Source of the DNA: Tiliqua scincoides
Lineage: Eukaryota; Chordata; Lepidosauria; Squamata; Scincidae
Length of the DNA: 64,000 nucleotides
Assembly (NCBI RefSeq): GCF_035046505.1
Contig: NC_089823.1
Span: forward strand, 33,962,388 to 34,026,387
Direction: 5' to 3'
Shown: positions 12,161-63,354 of the stretch, piece by piece
Layout of the letters: each line of letters starts with the position of its first letter
Position numbering within the stretch: the stretch's first letter is position 1
The notes under the pieces: generated by a model
Seen by the model: only the letters and a program-made list of their open reading frames with translations
Databases searched by the model: none
Told to the model about the DNA's origin: nothing
Made by a program: the position numbers and the translations under genes

Positions 12161-12428
12161 TCATACAATATCTTCAGTGGAATGTTGTAGAAGGGGGGAG
12201 CGCAAGGTCAAGAACTGAACCCAATTGCGCAAGAAGCCATGATTATATTGGCCTGTGTCAACAATTATCCCCCATAACAACCTGCGGCCAGTGTTCTCCC
12301 GCAAGGCAATCCGAGCTTCCCTCTCGGTCACATTGTAGCTGATGTTCAACAGCTGGGTGAGAAGGATGTAGCCCATGCCAGAGGTTACAATGGTGCAGTA
12401 CCACACACAGGTGAACGACAGGGCAGAA
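12161..12428 (-). CDS. ZDHHC23: ZDHHC23 coding exon 4 (terminal)
   Basis: Acceptor CTTTCTAG. The exon reads [20 protein letters not shown] (last membrane helix), then [36 protein letters not shown] and HSTEDIV, with the stop at 12161-12163. No AATAAA on this strand is evident within about 500 bases of the stop, so the 3' UTR is probably long. Confidence 0.95.
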
Positions 12429-15400
12429 CTAGAAAGTAAGGAAAAATGTTTAACATTGGCATAGCTGCACAAAGAGTTTTGGACAGATATTGGCGTATTC
12501 TTCCAATAGTAAAAGTAGAAAGCTTGATCCCAATATCATGCAAGAACAAACTGCAACATCATTTTTTCCCTTCAAATGCCCATTTCATTCCATCAAAGAC
12601 AGTTTCCAGACAGCTCTTTGTCATCATCTTCTCTGTCTCACAATAGGATAACAAGCACTCAGCTTTATTCATCGTCAAACCGGTATCCAAGAGTCAGCTA
12701 CCTGACATATGCAACTGCTCTGGAAGATAAATATTAATACTTATATACCACTTTTCACAAAAACTGTTCTCAAAGCAGTTAAGGAATAAGAAGATGGTAC
12801 CTTATCCCAAAGGGGCTCACAATCTTAAAACACGAATGACAAAGGATACATGAGAAAACAACTGGGGAAGGACACTGCTGAGATGAACTGCACAAATTTT
12901 ATCTCAGTAGTTTCCAACAGCAAATAAAGTCACAGGGATAATTTCAAAATGAAGGACAGGTGGGAATGGGGTGGGGAAGATGGTTGAAATTAAGCCATGC
13001 ATAACCGCATACACCCCATACACTGCCAATTGCACAGAACAGGATTTTCCTTTTAGTAGGAGCAGCAGGTGGTTACATACAAAATGGATGCCAGCAATGC
13101 GAATCAATATGGCTGCTCATGCAGGGGAAAGTAACATGCCTGAGCTGGGAAAATGAAGTACGAAGACAGGAAAATAATCCATTAATAAATATGTAATCTT
13201 CTTTATGGGTTTCCTGTTTAAATGCTGATGAACCTGTTTTTTAATTTGGTTTTATTTATTGTTCTTTACGTTGGTAGTTACCCTGGGAAGTTCTGCTTGA
13301 AAGATGGGGTAAAAATTTGATACATAGCAACTCCCTTGGAATGTGATACACTGACAAGGCAGGAAAGATAATGACAAGAGTTGTCAGAGGAAACAAGTTG
13401 AGCATCTGGACAGGCAAGAGGAAAGAACACAGCACAACCAACATGACCATCATCTGAGAAATGTTAGGATCTGAGCATAGGAGGGAAAGGAGGGGAGCAA
13501 GATGCTTGCAATGAGTCACCCTAGAAAGCAATAATGTTTTCCTGAGTAAAGCACAAAAGTGACCAAGCAAATAAAACCACTGGAATTTACCTTTTGTTTC
13601 AGCCACAGAATTGCTCTGCAAGGCCATTTTGGCAGATCACAAGCATAGACACACATGTGCAGGGGAGTGCCTTAGCCTACTGATCTGTTAACACAAAGCC
13701 TCCCAAGGAAAGTGCTTTAACATTAGTGATAGAGCGCGATACCATAGTCTTTTGAGACTGAAGGTTGCCAATACCAATTACCCAACAAGAGCCTCGGGAG
13801 AAGGCATAGGAAGAGAGCCAGGCTCAAAGACTGTGCTTCAGATAAGCATTTCTCTCACCTGTAGTCCGCATACACACCAGGGCAGTAGAACAGTGCCTTG
13901 ATGGTGGCCTTCCCCCTACAGATGGTGTCCAAAGTCAAAGAAATTCCATACACTGCGGTGAGCAGAAAGAGGGAGAGAGCGAAGACAAAGGCTGGATGGT
14001 TCTGTTCCCCAACACAGCTGTTAATCCTCCAAGGGACAAAGGAAACACATTTAAGATGAAATGATTTATAAACAAAGTGCCAGATTCAAAATGCCCATAA
14101 ATGCTTGTCCTCATTTGGTTTAAGGTAATAATCCAAGTGTACTGACTGACTGTTACACTAGGCTGGATTGGATGTAAGCCAAATTATGGCTTAGTGTTGC
14201 ATGCCCCATCCTCAGGCCCACATGGACCCTCCTCCATTTGTGCATGGCAATTCCTTCCCCCCTTTTCTGGTCTGAGGCTAACCACAATTTTCCATTTCAT
14301 CCAAAATCAGAGTTTGCACTCATCCTGTAACCAGGATCAGAGCATGGTGTACAAACAGAGCATGAACAAATCAGAAGAGAGTTGGAAGGGGGCTTCCAGT
14401 GACTTGAGTATACCAGTCCCAGACTACCCCCGTATTGCAACATCCTCCAAATGGTGTACCTACCCTGAACCTCTTCCATTACCCTCTGCCAACCCAGATC
14501 TGAGGAAGAAGACATCTCCATTTTTTTTATGACCTGCATCTTGAAATGATACAAAGTGGGCACAGAATGAAGTGTGCAGATTTGCCCAATCATGGAAATG
14601 TTGGTGTTTTTATTATGCAATTCCTCCCAGTGGGTTTAAGAACTGACCCCTCCCCTGTTGGCCTTCTAGTGAGGGCTGGAGACTTTCCTTTCACACCTGG
14701 CCTTTCTTTCTCAATTAGTTGCTTTGGGGTTTTATTTACTTATTAGTAGAATTTATATCCCACCTTTCCACTCCAGAAAGAAGCACTTTTGTGGTCATAA
14801 TTTGTTTTAATTTTTGTTTAATTGCACTATATTGTTTTTCTTGATTATCGCACCTTATATTTTGTTCCTATTTTGACATTATACTGTTTTTTCCCCTCTA
14901 TATGTACTTTGTGTACTCCATGTATTTGTAGGAAAGGTAGGCTATACATCATTTAAATAAATACTATTTTCCTACACCAACCACACAGCCTTGAATGAGG
15001 CCATTAAGCCATTTTCACACCAGTATGCCATTTTCAACCACTGTGCCGTGGCATACTGGTGTGCCATGGGAATTTGGGAGAGGGTCATATATTAGTAGGG
15101 CCATTGGGGATGTGAGCCTCCCATTGATAGCACAGTGTGCCTTGTCAATTGTCAAAAAACTGATGGTGTGCCTTGACCATTTTAATACCTTGCCAGTGTG
15201 CCATGAGATGAAAAAGGTTGAAAATCACTGCATTAAGGCATCATAACATTTACAACCATTGATGGTATAACATTTTTTAAACTATCCTTGAGAACACTTG
15301 TGGTTTTAGCAGAAGATAAATTCCCAAACATGACCTGAATGCAAGTAGCATCAAATATTGAGACTTGGAGCCAGTCTATTGTACAGATCTAATTGACACT

Positions 15401-18192
15401 CAAACCACCAGTCAAAGACTCCGGACACACACCAGACTAAAGGAGAAGGGAGGAGCCACAGCTTGCCGGTAAAAGGTGTCAGAAAGAAAAGATGAAACAA
15501 CCTGAAACCTCAAGGAACGTACCAGACACAGTGATGATCCAGTCTCTTCACACACCTGCTGCATATCCGGCAGTGCCCAGCTCGTGCTGGCCTAAGCAGT
15601 TGACACTTGGTGCACCAGTCCTCAGTAATCCTACCTGGGTCCTCTTTGAACAACCTGGAATAGCCCTCAGTGTTATTGTTCATAACAATGCCAGTTACAG
15701 CTGCTCTGTAAAGCCCATTGGAGCTTCCCAAGCCATTCCTGTTTGCTGTGCTGCCGTTCCCTTGGCAAAGTGCTTTGTCACTGTTTGTTTGGCAAAGGTA
15801 GCCAGGGTCTCTCTTGGCTCGAATCAAGGCCACAAGCATGAGGACCATGCCACAGGTGAGAAGAGTCACCTGTCTGTGCCCCACATGGCCTCGGGGAACC
15901 ACTTCCTGGAGGAACACGTAATACATGTAGCCCAGGGAGAAAAGCCCTAGACTTAAGAAAAAGAGAGTTCGTCCCTTCTTCTTGTGTGTGAGGTAGTAAT
16001 ACCACAGCACCAGTATAGGAAGTGATATCAGGATAACAACAGCCAAGAGAAAGTGCAAGGCTGCTATGTGAAGGAAGACTGGCAATAAGATGATTGGTGG
16101 AAGGAGGCTGATATCAATCTTGACAGCCCCCTTGAGCCATGGGAATCGAAAGCGGTCAGCAAAGGTGTCTGCTATTCTCTCCAAAATTCCTGGGGGCAAA
16201 GATCTGCAAGTCAGCCACCTGTTAGGGAAAAGCACAAATTTCTGCTCAGATACAACTAAAGAAGCAAAGAAATACATCTGCGCTGGCTTCTCTCTCTCTC
16301 TAAATCCCCCCTCTTTGTGCCAGGGGTCAGGAGGTTCATACATCTGAGGCAACTTCACATGTTGTGAGAGACAAGCATGCATGTCACATAGTTACTCTTG
16401 GTTTCAGCCCAAGAGTTGGATTTGCTTACCTTGGTGCCTAACAGTCTCCTTGCCTGAGCTCAGTGGTTTTCAAACTCTCCAGGAGAGTTTGAGTCACTAT
16501 AAGTTCTGGCGGGGGGGGGGGGGGTCGAAGGCAGCCGCGTGATCCTCAGGGGGCTGCAGGGGCTTGGGAGCACTTACCCAAGCCTCCTACAGCCTCCCCA
16601 GGGTGCAGGGAGCTTGGTGCGAACCTTTGTTAGAGCTCCCTGCAGCAGTGAATGTAAAAGCGGAGCGATCTCACCCCACCCCCGCTAAAGCTCCCTTTTT
16701 GCAATGTTTTGGGCTGCCTGGAAATGGATGGAGATGCCAGCACAGGGCAAAGGAAGCAAAGGTGTGTGTGACTTTCAGTACCCCCACCCCATTCACATTG
16801 AGACAAATCCACAAATAAAAAATCTGTGGATAAATAGGCTGCACCTGTAGTTGTTAACAACAGAGACAGTGTGCCATCCCAGAAGATTACAATGTGCCCC
16901 ATCACATTGTAAAAGCATAAAAGCAGTATTGGGAGGGGTGGGGTTACCCCCTGCTAAATTGCCACAACAGAAAGCTAGTTTCTTTGAGGGCAGCTGTAGA
17001 CCTTTTGTACTGGATATGCAAGAAATCTTTTATGGCCCAAATTTCTGTGTCCTATTTCTCTTATCTATAAATTTAGAAATATGTGTGAGCAGGAGAACCA
17101 TACATACACCCCAGGGAAGCCATGCAATAATCATCTACCCTATATTACACATACCCATTTCTGACTGAAAGCACGATGAGAGAAACACCTGCATGGCTTC
17201 CCTATAAGGCATTACACAGAAATCCAGAGAAAAGGTCACATCAAAGGCAGTCCTTTTTCTCCAATGTGCCACCCTGCTTTGGAAGTTTGTTGCCCTAACT
17301 TAATCCTTGCTGAACAGAAAGATCTCGCCCCATGGCCAAGAGCAGGATCACTGTTCATTCTCCTGAAATGCTTTGTTGAAAAGTTGCCGCAAGAGCTGAA
17401 ATTCAACAGGTGAAGCTTTCCATCATTAGAACAAACAGTTTCCGGTGACTGTCCGTCTGTTAAAGTCAAGCAGCTCTGGCATTAAAAACACAGCCAACCC
17501 CAAACAACAACGGCATCGAACCGCACAGGAGGCCCATAGTGCCCACCCTTTCTCAGAAGGCAGGGAGAAGAGAGAGGCAACATAAGAACATAAGAAGAGC
17601 CCCACTGGATCAGGCCAAAGGCACATGTAGTCCAACTCCTGTATCTCACAGTGGCCCACCAGGTGCCTCAGGGAGCACGCAAGACAACAAGGGACCTGCA
17701 TCCTGGTCCCCTCCCCTGCAGCTGGCATTCTGTGGTAGCTACTTCTAAAACCAGGAGGTTGTACATTACACATCACGTAACCTGTGATGGACTTTTCCTC
17801 CAGAAATCGGTCCAATTCCTTTTAAAGGCATCCAGACCAGATGCCATCACTACATCCTGTGGCAAGGAGTTCCACAAATTCGTTTCATAGGAAGGTTGCA
17901 CATCCCCAACCCAGCTTGTAACCTGTGGTGGACATTAAGGACAGGGCAGGAATCACACCCTGAACCCAGACTTCCAAGTCAGGTCTTTTGAGAGGAGGAG
18001 GACCCTCCAAGAGCCCCAGCAACGGGGTGCCACCCCGCCTCCCTACCTCTCACAGCACTCGTCCAGGTCCTCGCACTCGCAGAGGCAGGCCGCCAGGTGG
18101 CTCCGCTGGCCCTTGCGATCCAGGTACTCGCAGCAGCAGAGGGCATCCTCCATGCCCGGGCCTTCGGGTTTCCTCCGCCCGGGTTTGGTCAT
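12161..18192 (-). CDS. ZDHHC23: ZDHHC23, palmitoyltransferase (DHHC S-acyltransferase), complete
   Basis: Coding exons on the minus strand are 18192-18047, 16218-15523, 14026-13859 and 12428-12161. That is 1278 bases, 425 residues plus stop (human about 409). All junctions keep frame. It starts [20 protein letters not shown] from an ATG with A at -3, followed by the [14 protein letters not shown] cysteine-rich head. Four hydrophobic helices lie in exon 2 ([18 protein letters not shown] onward), then DPGYL and the zinc-binding DWCTKCQ...[11 protein letters not shown] stretch with DHHC at residues 276-279 (catalytic Cys279). Two further helices follow in exons 3 and 4. [10 protein letters not shown] and the C-terminal EDIV are family-specific; EDIV is of PDZ-ligand type, and mammalian ZDHHC23 (NIDD) binds the nNOS PDZ domain. 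It transfers palmitate to protein cysteines in intracellular membranes. No damage was seen. Confidence 0.96.
12726..12830 (-). repeat. Diverged copy of the 37131/44121 repeat 3' end
   Basis: Read on the minus strand it gives GATTGTGAGCCCCTTTGGGA and then a TATATAAGT end. It is an older copy of the 3' portion found at 37131-37390 and 44121-44380. It lies in ZDHHC23 intron 3 (12429-13858), which otherwise shows nothing recognisable except the detached tail at 13741. Confidence 0.5.
13741..13777 (+). repeat. Detached tail of the 5S-derived SINE
   Basis: ATACCATAGTCTTTTGAGAC continuing to GAAGGTTGCCAA matches the non-5S tail of the element at 20968-21077 almost base for base, but no 5S-like head precedes it. 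Confidence 0.5.
13859..14026 (-). CDS. ZDHHC23: ZDHHC23 coding exon 3
   Basis: Acceptor CCCTTGGAG, then G ATT AAC AGC, giving [20 protein letters not shown], the end of the DHHC domain, and the fifth membrane helix. It closes with [10 protein letters not shown] and the donor ACAG|GTGAGA. Confidence 0.93.
15010..15230. mobile_element. Non-autonomous hAT (MER5-like) element
   Basis: The left part carries CCATTTTCAACCACTGTGCC and the right end is AAGGTTGAAAATCACTG. Flanking 8-mers are CATTAAGC (15002-15009) and CATTAAGG (15231-15238). The interior repeats GTGTGCC motifs. It lies in ZDHHC23 intron 2 (14027-15522). Confidence 0.55.
15523..16218 (-). CDS. ZDHHC23: ZDHHC23 coding exon 2
   Basis: Acceptor TTCCCTAACAG, then G TGG CTG ACT (WLTCRSL). 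The donor is TGTCTG|GTACGT. This large exon holds the first four membrane helices and most of the cysteine-rich domain, including DHHC, and ends inside the Trp codon of DHHCVW. Confidence 0.95.
16461..16690. mobile_element. Partial hAT element related to 33136-33592
   Basis: Starts CAGTGGTTTTCAAACTCTCC, passes a poly-G run (16508-16523) and shares the GGGCTGCAGGG...CAGCCTCCCCAGGGTGCAGG stretch with the element at 33136. No matching right end is visible where expected; the sequence runs into the next repeat. Confidence 0.5.
16691..16850 (-). repeat. Interspersed DNA repeat shared with 47479-47636
   Basis: From TGCAATGTTTTGGGCTGCCT to GATAAATAGGCTGCACCTG it closely matches the copy at 47479-47636. 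The outer end CACCTG is followed by TA in both copies. An opposite-facing end TACAGGTGGAGCCTATTTAT is at 45589. TA flanks and simple inverted ends suggest a Tigger/mariner-type non-autonomous element, but the family is not certain. Confidence 0.45.
17578..17890 (-). mobile_element. CR1 LINE, short 3' end copy
   Basis: On the minus strand it reads from GGAACTCCTTGCCACAGGAT through the 3' UTR to the CTTATGTTCTTATG tail. It matches the 3' ends of the larger CR1 copies and is 5'-truncated. It lies in ZDHHC23 intron 1 (16219-18046). Confidence 0.75.
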
Positions 18193-18930
18193 GTTTGCTT
18201 CTCCGGCAGCCTCAGTCCTGCCAGCCGGGCTCTGACGGGCATCGAAGAGGAGCGGGCGGGCGGAGGAAGCCTTTGCAGCATGCGGAGGCACCGGGGCGCA
18301 CCTGGCTGGAGGAGCCAGGCAGTCAAGAAGGCATGAGGGGGTCCAGGCAGCAGCTCTGCAGGATCTCACAGAGGGGTCTCCTTGCCCTGCTCTGTGCAGG
18401 GATGCTGCCGCCGCTGCCAGCAGGGTATGGGGATTCTTCTGCCATGCGAGGCGTGCGCCCCGCCGCTCAGCCGCAGCCTCCTGGACGCGCACATGGACCA
18501 AGTGGCAACTTACTGGCGTGCCCGGAGAGAAAGGAACCCCATTCCTGGTGCAGCTGCAGCTGGCATTGGTGGCGCTGGAGCAGAACAGCCTCCCCTGCGC
18601 TCCCCACCAAGCCCACCTGTGCCCTCCAGCCAGGGCAGCAACAGGCACCCACTGCACGCCTCCTCCAGAATCCGCCGCCCTGCTCCCAGCTCTCCCCTAA
18701 TCGTCCTCGCCGCGCCTGCAAAGGCTTCCGGCTTCCTCGGAATGCCGGCCTCTTCCTCTGGGCGGTGGCGTCACTGGCGCTGCCCAATGCCTGCCTGCGG
18801 GAGGTTTAGGGAGCGGGGAAACGCCCCGCAATCTCCAAGGTGCATCGCAGCAGCGGCACAGGCTGAAGTCCCCACCGCCTTTGCCTTGGGCTGCTGCAAG
18901 GGGGCCCCAGACTGGCGGCTCCGCTTGGGA
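18040..18930. promoter_or_regulatory. CpG-rich island, presumed ZDHHC23 promoter and 5' UTR
   Basis: GC-rich sequence with frequent CG dinucleotides covers ZDHHC23 coding exon 1 and about 700 bases upstream of its ATG. GGGCGG-type boxes (for example 18760-18765) and a CCAAT-like site near 18783 are present, but no TATA box stands out. The transcription start cannot be set by eye. Long open frames on both strands here are a GC effect. Confidence 0.6.
18047..18192 (-). CDS. ZDHHC23: ZDHHC23 coding exon 1
   Basis: ATG is at 18192-18190 (context GCAAACATGA). The donor is GAGAG|GTAGGG at 18046. The exon encodes the cytosolic head with [11 protein letters not shown] and [12 protein letters not shown]. 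It leaves a 2-base overhang completed by the next exon's first G (Arg). Confidence 0.92.
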
Positions 18931-18989
18931 CTGCTGCCAGCGAAAGAAAGCGAACTTTCTTTGCACTTGGGCAAGGAACAGGTTCTCAC

Positions 18990-19452
18990 GATACTCAAGG
19001 AGAGGGGACATGATTGAGACATACAAAATCATGCAAGGGGTGGATGCGGGGGGGGGGGTTCTTTTCCCTCTCGCACAACACCAGAACCAGGGGACGTCCA
19101 CTAAAATTGGGAGAGTTAGGACAGCAAAAAGAAAATATTTCCTTACCCATTGTGTGGTTAGTCTGTGGAACTCCTTGCCACAGGATGGCAGCTGTCCTAG
19201 ATGCCTTTAAAAGGGGATTGGACAAATTTCTGGAGGAAAAGACCATCACAGGTTATGAGCCATGATGGGTATACACAACCTCCTGGTTTTAGAAGTAGGC
19301 TACCTCCCATGCCAGATGCAAGGGAGGGCACCAGGATGTGGGTCTCTTGTGTTGTGTGCTCCCTGGGGCATCTGGTAGGCTGCTGTGACATACAGGAAGC
19401 TGGACTAGATGGACCTTTGGCCTGATCTAGCAGGGCTCTTCTTATGTTCTTA
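18990..19452 (+). mobile_element. CR1 LINE, 3' end copy
   Basis: Begins within the ORF2 3' end (GGACATGATTGAGACATACA, encoding DMIETYKIMQG) and continues to the CTTATGTTCTTAG tail. It carries a poly-G expansion near 19049-19058 and frame breaks, so it is a truncated non-coding copy. It faces away from the copy at 17578 across the ZDHHC23 island. Confidence 0.75.
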
Positions 19453-20967
19453 GTTGGATGATGGGGAAACTGGGGTTAGGTTCCAGGGGACCCTCTTCAC
19501 CATACACTCTTTGAACTTTGTGAACTAAGCTTAAAATCTTAAAACTAATCTAAAAACTAACCTTTGTAATTAGCCTTAAAATCTATGGGGCTGGGTGATA
19601 GTGAGGACTCATCAATATCTGATTCTTCCTCATTTGTACTTACTATCCATTGAAGGTTGCTGGCCCAACAATAAGGCTTCAGAGTTCAGCAGTGGGAAGG
19701 GGGTTGATTCACCCTCCTGCACCTGTCTCTTACTTGCCCCAGTCCCAGAGCAGCCCTCAGGTAGCCTTCCGGAGACCTCTCATCACTAAGGTTGTAAAGG
19801 TTCAGTTGGAGTCCCCAAGATAGTGGAGCAAGTCTGGAAATGGACACAAATGTGTCTGATGATTCTCCATGAGCCAATACCCGTTTGATGCAGAAAATTG
19901 ACTCTACCCAGATAACTTCCTTTAAAAAATGAGTATAATTGGCTGGCTGTGATTACCACAACCCCCTCCCCCACCAGCCATCTCATAGCTGTGCCAAACC
20001 CCCCATGTGCACTGGCACAGTATAGGCAGATATCAAGAGGTAGGTGACAATTCTGCCACTCACAGGTAAGCAAATTTGCCTTTAAAGAGAATTGACTGTA
20101 TATGCATGTCCCACAACTGTCCGACAAGGCATTCTACTGTGGGAGAGAGAATGAGGAGTGTCTCTCTCAGTAGGCACCTTATGCTCATGGATTGGTTAGG
20201 TAATTTTGAGGATTTGCAGTACACTTAATTGTGAGCAGTTTTATCAAGATACAGTACTGTCGTCTGCAACTTCTTCAAGCCCACCCTGCATTACTGAGAG
20301 CTTTTCTGTGCATGCAGTTATTTACACTGAAGTATATTACACTGGCCATAAGTGATGTTTTGGGGTTTTTTCCCCCTTGCCCAGTGTAATGGATGGGCCA
20401 TACTTATTTATAAAAAATACTGTAGCTGCAATTCCAATATATTTGTTATCGTACATCACTGATACATCAGATCAGCACTGACATAGGGTAACGGAGTGGT
20501 AGTCTTGTTAGCTTCTTCCATTACAAAGAAGCAAAAAAGGAAGCGCAAGCAACTCTTAACGCACCCCCTTTCACCAGTTTGTCATACAAGATGACTCTTC
20601 CGTATGAAATATAGAACCTTTGCCAGCTCTACAGACAGCAGGGGTTGTAGTTATGGAATTTTGAACTGGTGGGCTCAGCAATTCTCAGGCAGAAGCTTCC
20701 TTTGCCAGCTGTTTTCAAGCAAGGTAGGCAAGAGTCAAGTTTGCTTTTAAAAAAACATGGTGGCATGCAATTTCATTCCATTAGAATTATTTCTGTCTCT
20801 CTGGTCCTTTCTAGATCATGACCTTTCTTCCCCCTCGTGCCCCTGGCTGGTCCTTGCTTGATTTAATTATAGTTTTTCCAACCATCCTCACTATGCCTCA
20901 CCTCCAACATTCATGGCTCAAAAGTCACTAATAGCTATTTGCATTAACAGTAACCTTATTGCTTTTT

Positions 20968-21077
20968 CGGAAGCTAAGCAGGGTCAGGCCTGGTTAGTAC
21001 TTGGATGGGAGACCGCCTGGGAATACTGGGTGCTATAGGCTTATACCATAGTCTTTCGAGACTGAAGGTTGCCAACC
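20968..21077 (+). mobile_element. 5S rRNA-derived SINE (5' truncated)
   Basis: From CGGAAGCTAAGCAGGGTCAG to GGTGCTATAGGCTT it matches roughly the last 75 bases of vertebrate 5S rRNA, including the internal promoter region (TGGTTAGTACTTGGATGGGA). Unlike a true 5S gene it lacks the first part and runs into a tail, ATACCATAGTCTTTCGAGAC then GAAGGTTGCCAACC, which recurs at 13741. This structure fits 5S-derived SINEs known from squamates. Confidence 0.75.
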
Positions 21078-22536
21078 AGTGCCATTCTGAGTATGGTTAT
21101 CCAAAAATCCCACTGAGCTCCACAAGCATTACTCCCTAGTAAGTATTCTTAGGATTGTAGCCTTATTATGTTATTCTGATGCAGTGGGGACACAGGGCAT
21201 AGTTGTCTCTTGTGTTTTCAATTTCAGGAGGCCAAGAAAAATTAAAAAGTCAATGTAATGAAGCTATACACAGCTTTGCCTTCTGAAAACTTTATTAGAT
21301 CATCTCTTTATAATTATTACAGAAACATCTGTAACTGGTATCATTTTCCTACAGATTATATACAACATTCAGCTCCATATTTTTTATATAAAATTGCTAA
21401 TGTAGTGTTCAAGTACAAAAAGTTGCAGAACATCAGAAAAGAAGTCACAGAAAATGCCTTCATTTATTTTTTACCTGATTAGCTATTTATGATATTGATT
21501 TTCATGGTTTTTACTAGAGATATTCTGGGAACGTGGGTAGGATACCAATTACTCCAATATGTTCTTGAGTACACATAGTACAATGTACAGTACTTTCATG
21601 ATTTTTTTTTAGCTGGGGTTGCTTTGATCTGCCTCCTAAAGCTCATTCCCTATATATACGCACACACAAGGAGAAAGGCACTCATGAAGAAAAGCTGGTG
21701 AGAATTAGAGCCCTAAAAATAAACAAGACACAAATTCATTCCACTTCAGTTAAGTATCAGCATAGGCAGAATGAGGAAGTGAGCTCACAATTTTATTTGT
21801 GCACACTTTATTTACTTTATTCTGTATTTCTGGAAGAGCACTTAGAAAGCCTCTTGCATTTCTTCACTAACTGTGATATCAGTGTTCTTAATTGTAGTGC
21901 AACATTCCCATCTCATGATACCATACTTACAAAAAGAACTCTGTGCACTCAGTAAACAAATCAGATGAATATGTTACTTGTGTTTTTTATTTTTAAAAAT
22001 TCAGGGGCTTTAAAAAAAAAAAAGGTTTTGTGCATGTATGGATGCTTACTGAGAAATGAGCTGAAATGACAGTAGATGGAAGGAGGTAGAATTACCAGGA
22101 CCTATAAGACCAAAACACCCATAAAAGCAAAACACAACCTACAAGTAACACTGTGGTACACAGATATTTAGAACATTGCAGATGGACTTTTAAGACAGCT
22201 TTTTTTTTTTTGAAAAGTTACATGTGGTATATTACAGAAGAGCATATGGAGAACCTTTCTGTGAGACAATGTTTGTGAGACATCCTACATTGTATCTTTC
22301 ATAATAGTGATTCTTGAAACCTATAAGATCCCAGATTACACTTCTTTACATAGCTTTATCAAAGATGCTCTCTGAAATTTGCATATCACACCATTACCAG
22401 ACAACACAGTGTTCTTGCACATTCACACCAGGTATTCACAGTTCAAGAAATTACTCACAAAAAGATGTCAAAATTGAATCAGAAGGATTCACGAGGTAGG
22501 AGGAGAGTTTAAATGTGAACTGATTTTGTAGAGATC

Positions 22537-22542
22537 TTTATT
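22537..22542 (-). terminator. Candidate poly(A) signal of GRAMD1C
   Basis: AATAAA on the minus strand, 107 bases past the stop codon. A second AATAAA lies at 21296-21291. Which one is used cannot be judged from sequence. Confidence 0.35.
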
Positions 22543-22648
22543 AGCTGTGAAAGTGGCTGCTGAGCAAATTGTGAGGGGGGAAAAAGAAAACATAGTTTCA
22601 CTGCTGGTATATCTTCATTTTTCTTTGTAGTTGATTTTAGTGACATTA

Positions 22649-63354
<40,706 letters not shown>

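Larger units (their letters stand above)
19453..22648. other. Intergenic region and GRAMD1C 3' UTR
   Basis: Sequence between the ZDHHC23 upstream region and the GRAMD1C stop. It contains the 5S-derived SINE (20968-21077) and the GRAMD1C 3' UTR. Possible minus-strand AATAAA signals lie at 22542-22537 and 21296-21291. I saw no other gene or nameable repeat. Confidence 0.5.

Noticed and set aside
15492-15950. 152-codon plus-strand open frame
   Set aside because: It is antisense to ZDHHC23 exon 2 and has no similarity I recognise.
17988-19101. Open frames of 130-270 codons on both strands around the ZDHHC23 first exon
   Set aside because: They are shadows in CpG-island sequence; only the ZDHHC23 reading has exon signals and a conserved protein.
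20968-21040. A genuine 5S rRNA gene
   Set aside because: Only the 3' part of 5S is present, with substitutions, and it continues into a repeat tail rather than a T-run terminator.
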